Shown: positions 55,608-64,000 of the stretch, piece after piece
Layout of the letters: each line of letters begins with the position of its first letter
Position numbering within the stretch: the first letter of the stretch is position 1
Assembly (NCBI GenBank): GCA_964035015.1
Contig: OZ036006.1
Span: 1,745,269-1,809,268, forward strand
Source: Corallium rubrum
Lineage: Eukaryota; Cnidaria; Anthozoa; Scleralcyonacea; Coralliidae
DNA length: 64,000 nucleotides
Direction of reading: 5' to 3'
Notes under the pieces: generated by a model
Database searches by the model: none
What the model was told of the DNA's origin: nothing
The model's input: the letters and a program-made list of their open reading frames with translations, nothing else
Position numbers and translations under genes: made by a program

Positions 55608-56593
55608 ATGGATTACATAAATACTTCGCACACACTCGAGAAGACGTACTTAAATTGGTATTGTTCTGACGATATGCGTGGCGAAATCATCTCAACTTCG
55701 TCGTACCGTTGGAACGGATTCTTCGTGGCTTTGGTCACCTTTCTGGCAGCTTCGTTTTCGATCGGTTTCAACAGCCTGGTGCTGTACGTGTTTTTCAAAA
55801 ACAAGAACCTTCGCAATGTTTCTCACATCCTAGCTGTAATGCTATCGACTGGGGACATGCTCACCGCTTTTAATTCGGTGCTTTCGGTGGCTCTACTCGG
55901 CTACAGCGCTTACAGTGTGGAGAACCTAAAAGGGGGCTTGTATTGTCGTCTCTTACAGACTTGGATAATCATATCATTAATTTCAGTCTCAGTCTCCGTG
56001 ACAACCATATTTGGAATTGCTCTCGACAGATACATCCCCGTCGTTTATCTAGCGTACTACAAGACCAAGCAGTCAAAAAAAGTTATCTTTACGGCAATGA
56101 GCGGAATTCTATTTCTTTTTGCTCTCAACATGGTGCTAGGAAAATCAGTTCATGAGGTTTTTATAGCAACTTATTTGTTAATTATGTTTTCATCTTACAT
56201 CTTTTCCCTTTTTGCATACATAAAGATCCACTACAGACTCAGAAAGTCCACGCGTATTGCAGGTGTTGAACATTTAGCAACCATTGCTCGCCAAAAAAAG
56301 ATGTTTGTGACGTCTGTCTTGGTATTGGTGGTATTTCTATTCTGTTACTTTCCCCCCAGTGTTGTGGGTGCAGTATTAAGAATGCGAAAGGTAGGAATGA
56401 AATTATCCAGAACTATATCCGGCCGTGGCTACGCTCGTTTTTCTATATTTCATCTTCAGCTAATCCGTTCATCTATTGCCTGCGTAATTCTCGTCTTTCT
56501 CCATTGATCATGCTGCACGTGAAGAGATGTTTTACATCTCAGAGAAGAATTACACACCGTTATGACCCAGAAACCGTGCCTAATTCAAGCTAG
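55608..56593 (+). pseudogene. Class A GPCR pseudogene (copy B first gene)
   Basis: Open for 299 codons from ATG through TM6: FNSLVLYVFF, LSTGD, the TM3 cysteine, DRY, and FCYFPPSVVG. A 1-base deletion near 56390 (cgaaaggta where the intact 38 kb gene has cgaaaagata) shifts the frame, so the ORF ends without NPFIY and the original tail up to 56593 is out of frame. It lacks the 7-base duplication of its partner at 25106. The stretch encoding CSDDMRGEI differs from its partner (CSDEIRDKI) by six bases in 27, far above the surrounding divergence. A six-helix product could be made but would lack the TM7 activation motif. Confidence 0.9.
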
Positions 56594-57023
56594 ACGATTA
56601 CTCGTCATTCACAAAATGTGTTTTTCATGGTTGTTCGAGAAGTACTACGCAAATTAAAATATATTGCTACTTCAAGCAAAACAATTGTTGATAATGAACT
56701 ATATTTTTTTATATTGGTAATAGACAATGGTGTATATTAGTATCTAATGTCTCATGTTGAATTTATAATTAAGGAATGTAGTAATAAACGGTTCTTTGTT
56801 TGTGCCGTTTATTATCTGATTTCTTAATTATGAATTCAGTTTGCGCGAACTTCAACGGGTTTTAAAACCCATACACATGACTACATATTTTTCTCTGAGA
56901 AGTTAAATTAATGAAGTGTATATGTAACGCTGTCTTAATTAACATTGATTGATGATGATGTACATTATATTGAAAGTCATAAGCACATATATCAATGGTT
57001 GTTCATTAGGATCGCCAGTATTC

Positions 57024-57031
57024 TATAAAAG
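57024..57031 (+). promoter_or_regulatory. TATA box of the 57.2 kb GPCR pseudogene
   Basis: TATAAAAG, equivalent of 26529-26536. Confidence 0.45.
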
Positions 57032-57165
57032 ATTCGGCAAGCATCATTGTTCACTATAGTATAGTAAAGCTAGCCCGGATGAGTTAATCGAAAAGCGTTT
57101 ATTATAAAATAAACAGTCGCGTTACGTAAAACATTTTCTCTAAAAGTTAAGAAAATACAAAATAC

Positions 57166-58145
57166 ATAAAGTACATAAATAGTTCGCACACATTCGACAA
57201 GACGTATATTGAAACTGGTATTGTTCCGACGAGATACGTGACAAAATCATCTCAACTTCGACGTACCGTTGGAACGGATTCTTCGTGGCTTTGGTCAACT
57301 TTTTGGCAGCTTCGTTTTCAATCGGTTTCAACAGCCTGGTGCTGTATGTGTTTTTCAAAAACAAAAACCTTCGCAATATTTCTCACATCCTAGCCATAAT
57401 GCTATCGACTGGGGACAAGCTCACCGCTTTTTCTTCGCTGGTTTCGGTGGCTATACACGGCTACAGCGCTTACAGTGTGGAGAACCTAAAAGGGGGCTTG
57501 TATTATCGCCTCTTACAGACTTGGATAATCATGTCATTAACTTCGGTCGCAGTCTCCGTCACAACCATATTTGGAATTGCTCTCGACAGATACATCGCCG
57601 TCGTTTATCTAGCGTACTACAAGACCAAGCAGTCGAAAAAAGTTATCTTTACGGCAATGAGCGGAATTCTATTGCTCTCAACATGGCGCTACGGGGAAAA
57701 TCAGTTCATGAGGTTTTTATAGCAACTTATTTGTTAGTTAAGTTTTCATCTTATATCTTTTGCCTTTTTGCGTACATAAAGATCCACTACAGATTCAGAA
57801 TGTCCACGCGTGTCGCAAGTGTTGAACATTTAGCAACCATTGCTCGCCAAAAAAAGATGTTTGTGACATCTGTCTTGGTATTGGTGGTATTTCTGTTCTG
57901 TTATTTTCCCGCCAGTGTTGTGGGTGCAGTAATAACAATGCGAAAAGATAGGAATAATATTATCCAGAACTATATCCAGCCGTGGCTACGCTCGTTTTTC
58001 TATGTTTCATCTTCGGCTAAATCCGCTCATCTATTGCCTGCGTAATTCTCGTCTTTCTCCATTGATCATGCTGCACGTGAGGAGATGTTTTAGATCTCAG
58101 AGAAGAATTGCACACCGTGATGACCCAGAAACTGTTCCTATTTAA
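57166..58145 (+). pseudogene. Class A GPCR pseudogene (copy B second gene)
   Basis: Equivalent of 26671-27648. Start codon ATA (57166-57168), the same mid-gene frame lesions (near 57675-57695) and the same extra base before NPFIY (near 58017). Codon 15 is not TGA here; instead two extra bases (gtatattgaa for gtactgaa) shift the early frame. The tail is interrupted by the same short repeat at 58143. Shared lesions show that the gene was already dead before the duplication. Confidence 0.9.
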
Positions 58146-58408
58146 CAAATAGATTCCATTTTGCCGTTGTCTGTTCAGTTATAGATGCACAGATGACGTC
58201 ACAACGTGGTAAGAACAAAAAAGTGGCCCACGAGACGCAGTCGAGAACAATATAAAAATTACACACTACTTCTTGCCGGATTTGGGGGCATGAAGAAAGA
58301 AAAAAGCAAGTCAGCCGACATGATCTGACGTGATCCATGTGTCTGTCCTCTAACAGACCATGGGCAACAACCAATGAAAACACGCATAGCAACCAGGGTA
58401 TTGTATAA
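58146..58408 (+). mobile_element. Short repeat in the GPCR tail, uninterrupted (Harbinger empty site)
   Basis: Same as 27648-27726 joined to 31819-32004. The point corresponding to the Harbinger insertion is 58223/58224 (aaaaaag/tggccc). Confidence 0.75.
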
Positions 58409-60893
58409 ATCAAGCTAGACGATTACTCATAATTCACAAAATGTGTTTTCATGGTTGTTCGAGAAGTACCACACAAATTAAAATATATTGCTTCTTTAAG
58501 CAAAACAATTGTTGATAATGAACTATTTGGTTGTCAAAAACGAGGTATACAAGTTCATGGCCAAAAAAGTATCGCTTCTTCAAGCAAAACAATTGTTGAT
58601 AATAAACTATTTTGGTTGTCAAAGAGGAGCTACACAGCTTCAAGATCAAAAAATATTGCTTCTCAAGCAAAACAATTGTTGATTATGAACTATACTTCGG
58701 TTGTCAAAGAAGAGCTATACAACTTCATGATAAAAAAATATTGGTTCCCAAGCAAAACAATTGTTGATAATGAACTATTTTGGATGTCCAAGAAGAGCTA
58801 CACAACTTAATTCATGATAAAAAATATAGCTTCTTCAAGCAAAACAATGGTTGATAATGAAATATACTACTTGATTCTCAAAGAAGGGCTATACAATTCA
58901 TGATAAAAAATATTGCTTCTTCAGGCAAAACAATTGTTAATAATGAACTATTTTGGTTGTCAAAGAAGAGCTACACAACTTCATGATTAAAAAATATTGC
59001 TTCTTCAAGCAAAACAATTGTCAAAAAAGAGGTATACAAGTTCATGGCCAAAAAATTATTGCTTCTTCAAGCAAAACAATTGTTGCAACGAACTATTTTG
59101 GTTGTCAAAGAAGAGCTACACAACTTCATGAAAAAAAATATAGCTTCTTCAAGCAAAAAAATGGTTGATAATGAACTACACTATTTGGTTGTCAAAGAAG
59201 AGCTATACAATTCATGATCAAAAATATTGTTTCTTCACGCAAAACAATTGTTGATAATGAACTATTTTGGTTGTCACAGAAGAGTTACACAACTTCATGA
59301 TAAAAAATATAGACTCTTCAAGCAAAACAATTGTTGACAATAAACTATTTTGGTTGTCAAAGAAGAGCTATACAATTTCATGATCAAAAAATATTGCTTC
59401 TCAAGCAAAACAATTGTTGATTATGAACTACTTCGGTTGTCAAAGAAGAACTATACAAGTTCATGGTCAAAAAATATTGGTTCTCAAGCAAAACAATTGC
59501 TGATAATGAACGATTTTGGATGTCAAAGAAGAGCTACACAACTTAATTCATGATAAAAAATATAGCTTCTTCAAGAAAAACAATGGTTGACAATGAACTA
59601 TACTGTTTGGTTGTCAAAGAAGAGCTATTCAATTCATGATCAAAAATATTGCTTCTTCACGCAAAACAATTGTTGATAATGAACTATTTTGGTTGTCACA
59701 GAAGAGTTACACAACTTCATGATAAAAAAATATTGCTTCTAAAGCAAAACAATTGTTGATTATGAACTACTTTGGTTGTCAAAGAATTAAGAGCTACACA
59801 ACTTCATGATAAAAAATATAGATTCTTCAAGCAAAACAATTGTTGATAATAAACTATTTTGGTTGTCAAAGAAGAGCTATACAATTTCATGATCAAAAAA
59901 TATTGCTTCTCAAGCAAAACAATTGTTGATTATGAACTATACTTCGGTTGTCAAAGAAGAGCTATACAAGTTCATGGTCAAAAAATATTGGTTCTCAAGC
60001 AAAACAATTGTTGATAATGAACTATTTTGGATGTCAAAGAAGAGCTATACAAGTTCATGGTCAAAAAATATTGGTTCTCAAGCAAAACAATTGTTGATAA
60101 TGAACGATTTTGGATGTCAAGAAGAGCTACACAACTTAATTCATGATAAAAAATATAGCTTCTTCAAGCAAAACAATGGTTGATAATGAACTATACTGTT
60201 TGGTTGTCAAAGAAGAGCTATTCAATTCATGATCAAAAATATTGCTTCTTCAGGCAAAACAATTGTTAATAATGAACTATTTTGGTTGTCAAAGAAGAGC
60301 TACACAACTTCACGATTAAAAAATATTGCTTCTTCAAGCAAAACAATTGTCAAAAAAGAGGTATACAAGTTCATGGCCAAAAAATTATTGCTTCTTCAAG
60401 CAAAACAATTGTTGCAACGAACTATTTTGGTTGACAAAGAAGAGCTACACAACTTCATGATAAAAAATATAGCTTCTTGCAAGCAAAACAATGTTTGATA
60501 ATGAACTACACTATTTGGTTGTCAAAGAAGAGCTATACAATTCATGATCAAAAATATTGTTTCTTCAAGCAAAACAATTGTTGATAATGAACTATTTTGG
60601 TTGTGACAGAAGAGTTACACAACTTCATGATAAAAAAATATTGCTTCTCAAGCAAAACAATTGTTGATTATGAACTACTTTGGTTGTCAAATAATTAAGA
60701 GCTACACAATTTCATGATCAAAAAATATTGCAATTCTTCAAGCAAAACAATTGTTGATTATGAACTATTTTGGATGTCAAAAAGAGCTACACAACTTCAT
60801 GATAAAAAAATATAGCTTCTTCAAACAAAACAATGGTTGATTATGAACTATACTATTTGGTTGTCAAAGAAGAACTATACAATTCATGATCAA
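58409..60893 (+). repeat. GPCR-tail satellite, main array (copy B), about 29 monomers
   Basis: Equivalent of 32005-35245 but about 755 bases shorter. The same variants appear (tatagactcttcaag near 59308, tatagattcttcaag near 59817; cacaacttaattcatg near 58802, 59537 and 60131). An open frame of 119 codons at 58451 is a by-product of the 84 bp period. Confidence 0.95.
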
Positions 60894-61091
60894 CAAGAAA
60901 CTATTTCTAAAGAGAAATAGCTGTTGCGTTCCCGTTAGCCTCTTATAAGAGGCTGTTGCATGCCGATTGGGGGCAATGACGAATTTTAGCTCGGCCAATT
61001 CCCGCCAGTGGTCTGACGCGACAAGGCCTACAGTTTCGGAAACAACATTTTTTGATGGTTACGCTGTCGCGGAGAGGTAAAGTTCTGCGTA
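60894..61091. repeat. Right-boundary module, truncated copy
   Basis: Equivalent of 35246-35440; cut at ttctgcgta, where the palindromic satellite begins. Confidence 0.7.
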
Positions 61092-61095
61092 CACT

Positions 61096-61728
61096 CTTAA
61101 AAAAAGGTGTGTTAAAACAACACACTTTCTTGTCCAGAATATAACACACCTTAAGATGTGTTAATATGACACACTAAGGTGTGTTATTACAACACACTAA
61201 AGTGTGTTAATATAACACACCTTAAGGTGTGTTTTTTGCTTGTCCAGAATATAACACACCTTAAGGTGTGTTTTATAAAAAGGTGTGTTATTTAACACAT
61301 CTTGGTGTGTTAACGAACACACCTTGGTGTGTTAATGTAACACACCTTCGTGTGTTAATGTAACACACCTTAAGATGTGTTAGTTTAACACACCTTAAGG
61401 TGTGTTAGCTTAACACACCTTAAGATGTGTTAGTTTAACACACCTTAAGATGTGTTAGTTTAACACACCTTAAGGTGTGTTAGCGTAACACACCTTAAGA
61501 TGTGTTAGTTTAACACACCTTAAGATGTGTTGATTTAACACACCTTAAAATGTGTTAGTTTAACACACCTTAAGATGTGTTAGTTTAACACACCTTAAGA
61601 TGTGTTAGTGTAACACACCTTAAGATGTGTTAATTTAACACACCTTAAGAGATGTGTTAGTGTAACACACCTTAAGATGTGTTAGTGTAACACACCTTAA
61701 GATGTGTTAGTGTAACACACCTTAAGAT
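61096..61728. repeat. Palindromic satellite, 25 bp unit
   Basis: About 25 units of aacacaccttaagatgtgtt + agttt and variants (agtgt, agctt). The 20-base core is an almost perfect palindrome, so every unit can fold on itself and with any other unit. The left end (61100-61270) is less regular, with 20-base palindromes separated by other spacers and a duplicated cttgtccagaat. Confidence 0.95.
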
Positions 61729-62234
61729 CTGATGAATAAATACATAAAGAGTTAAACTGAAAAATATATTAGAAAATATTTAATTAATTTCAAAAAATAT
61801 CTATACAATACTAAAACTATGAAGTATGTTATAAAAGCAATTTGTTTCCTAGTTCATATATTTTATTTAAATAGTATGGACATCATTTCGAAGTTCAGCC
61901 ATGAAAGTTGAGTATTTAGTTCCTCTAAATACATCAATGTATTTAATTTCTAAAGCAACATCTTGCAGGGAAAAAAATCCTGACATGCTGTAGCTCACAT
62001 CAAATACAAAGTAAGTTGATACTGTATGTTATCCACCATTTTCCCTGGAAAAGCATTTCTGTTTTGCAGGGATTGCTGATGCAGCAGGCTAGAAATTTAA
62101 GAGAAGATGTTTTCAGACTATTACTTCTAGCAGTGGGGATATTAACCCATTCCAGGCTAAGCCAGCTAAAAACAGCAGCTTTCCTATTTTGCTCTGTCTA
62201 CTGCAAGACAATTTAACTCATTAAATGGGGAGTC
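61729..62234. other. Non-coding stretch
   Basis: AT-rich; the short plus-strand open frame at 62016 has no motif. No feature supported. Confidence 0.35.
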
Positions 62235-63075
62235 CTCAGCAAGTCTGGATTGTCTGGAATTAGGTGTACGCACATATAAAATTCTTAAATTTCTGATCAC
62301 TCTTACAATAACACATGGTTAATATAGAAACAAATCACTGCATAATGCTGCTACCTGTATCAAATGTGCCATTTGTCCAGGGCGGCTAAGAGATGTGCCA
62401 TCTCACCTTAACATTGATTATGCAGAAATATGTTCTAAAGATTCACCCTAAATCCTTAGAACATGCTATGTAATCGAATGAAATGCCGAATATCATTTAT
62501 TATGCAGAAATATGTTATCTTATTTGCTCACCAAGTGAATTTGACAGATTTTACCCAGGTCTGGATTGTCTGGAATTAGGTCTTTGCACATTTAAAATTC
62601 TTAAATAGGTGTACGCACATTTAAAATTACTAAATTTCCGATCATTCTTACAATAACACATGGTTAAAATAGAAACAAAACACTGCATAATGCTGCTACC
62701 TGTATCAAATGTGCCATTTGTCCAGGGCGGCTAAGAGATGTGCCATCTCGCCTTAACATTGATTATGCAGAAATATGTTATCTTATTTGCTCACCAAGTG
62801 AATTTAACAAATTTTACCCAGGTCTGGATTGTCTGGAATTAGATAGATGTATGCACATTTAAAATTCTTAAATTTCTGATCACTCTTACAATAACACATG
62901 ATTAAAATAGAAAAAAATCAATGCATAATGCTGCTACCTGTATCAAATGTGCCATTTGTCCAGGGCGGCTAAGAGATGTGCCATCTCGCCTTAACATTGA
63001 TTATGCATTAGTTATCTTATTTGCTCACCAAGTGAATTTAACAAATTTTACCCAGGTCTGGATTGTCTGGAATTA
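62235..63075 (+). repeat. Tandem repeat of 234-316 bp, three units plus
   Basis: The phrase tctggattgtctggaatta occurs at 62244, 62560, 62823 and 63057. Each unit also contains ttacaataacacatgg, ctgcataatgctgctacctg and tgtgccatttgtccagggcg. Length differences come from partial internal duplications (for example around tatgcagaaatatgtt). Non-coding. Confidence 0.9.
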
Positions 63076-63135
63076 CATGTAAGTAGATAACCCCCCCCAT
63101 ATAGCGTACAAAGGGATGCCGCCTCATTAAATATT

Positions 63136-63182
63136 CGGTGTGACGCCCGGTGGTGTGACGCCCGGTGGTGTGACGCCCGAAG
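63136..63182 (+). repeat. 15 bp minisatellite, three copies
   Basis: ggtgtgacgcccggt three times, the last ending gaa. Confidence 0.9.
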
Positions 63183-64000
63183 GGTCTGAATTGGCAGAGA
63201 CAACTGCTCTGGTGAAACCTGAATATTATTTGAATAATATGGAGACTTTGAATATTATATTAGTTAGAACCTAAATGATCAAACAGTCTTATACACGTTT
63301 TGTGGCAATAAGTGTTTAGAGAGTTATCGTTTACTTTGGCCTAGTTTGTAGAGGAACGAAACAGAAATGGATAGAGACACTTTATATTTTTTATCTTAAA
63401 CCTGGAATTTAGCGGGTTTTTGGTTAAGTAATCTGAGTGTTATTTACGAAGAGATGAATGTTAACAGTTTTGGTCGAATTATCGCTTATCTAACCCTAGT
63501 GTATAGAGTATACGAATCCTTGGATGAAGAATCAATTCGAGAAGCCGTAAGAAGAACGATTTTAAGTGTGGAAATATAAACCCAAAGCGCTTTATTACTT
63601 TGAAAGCGTTGCTACGCTTTCTGTTGCTACGGCTGATATTTGCGTATTTATCCTGAGTGCACGTGCAGAGCACAAAAGGGAAAGCTCGTTAAAGTTACTA
63701 ATGACCTAAATATAACCGGATTTGCATATACTGTAGAATATGTAATTATTTATGGGGTGATCATGAGTTTTTTGGGGGATAATAAGGGGCATGAAGAGGT
63801 ATTAATGCTTGGGCAAGTCTAGGCGAGAAAGTCATTAACAACACGCGTACATGTAATACAGAATTTAAACTATTTTATTGAGAAATATATCTTTACACAA
63901 AAAACTCTTGATTATTTAGTGATCTATCGGTAACACTAGCATATGGGCATACAGTACATCTTATAATCCGAAGGCATGGATCATGAGTCTTGAATTCTGT
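63183..64000. other. No supported feature
   Basis: Short open frames only; no repeat or gene motif recognised up to the window end. Confidence 0.35.

Larger units (their letters stand above)
50828..61091 (+). repeat. Large direct duplication, copy B
   Basis: Collinear with 20339-27726 plus 31819-35440. Copy A without the Harbinger element is about 11.0 kb, copy B 10.3 kb; nearly all the difference is satellite length. Same strand, about 30.5 kb apart. Differences are scattered single bases and short indels, so the duplication looks young. Confidence 0.92.

Noticed and set aside
58451-58810. 119-codon open frame in the satellite (and many similar ones at 32-35, 39-43 and 58-60 kb)
   Set aside because: The 84 bp period equals 28 codons, so frames stay open by arithmetic. 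They start and stop at random variants, and both strands show them. No motif and no conservation beyond the DNA repeat.

Overview
The window looks like an AT-rich, gene-poor, repeat-dense piece of an animal nuclear genome, most likely an anthozoan cnidarian (coral or anemone). The reasons are intronless rhodopsin-class GPCR genes in a tandem cluster, a DIRS-like tyrosine-recombinase retroelement, a PIF/Harbinger transposon, CR1/L2-like LINE tails, many small fold-back elements, and one repeat (27648-27726 plus 31819-32004) whose left end I recall from stony-coral sequences. Species cannot be fixed from the sequence alone, and another invertebrate is not excluded.

Layout. 1-6.4 kb: small repeats, one probable coding exon with a C/H metal-site pattern (2424-2764), and a dead LINE 3' end. 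6.9-7.9 kb: an intact orphan GPCR (minus strand). 8-12.9 kb: fold-back elements and microsatellites. 12.9-17.4 kb: two tandem GPCR units (minus), one with a 1-base frameshift and one intact, each followed by its own satellite. 17.9-20.7 kb: a decayed DIRS-like retroelement (minus; recombinase, RNase H, RT, part of gag). 20.3-35.4 kb: the first copy (A) of a duplicated block holding two GPCR pseudogenes, a LINE tail, many MITEs, a 4.1 kb Harbinger element (27727-31818) and a 3.2 kb satellite array. 35.7-49.9 kb: a spacer with an inverted pair of 2 kb repeats around an intact GPCR (38136-39122) and a second satellite field punctuated by fold-back elements sitting at TTAA. 50.8-61.1 kb: the second copy (B) of the block, in direct orientation, without the Harbinger element. 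61.1-64 kb: a palindromic 25 bp satellite and a 234-316 bp tandem repeat.

How the parts relate. Three GPCR genes (6884-7882, 15803-16795, 38136-39122) are open from ATG to stop with the class A landmarks; the others carry lesions, several shared between copies A and B and so older than the duplication. The unifying feature is a satellite of about 84 bp whose first monomer starts in the last codons of the GPCR genes and occurs 3' of the members of both GPCR subfamilies. The simplest reading is that the GPCR 3' end seeded the satellite, which then spread with gene duplications, formed higher-order repeats and took up TTAA-targeting fold-back elements. The Harbinger element is the only mobile element here with an apparently intact enzyme. 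Everything about function is inferred from sequence motifs; no searches were run.
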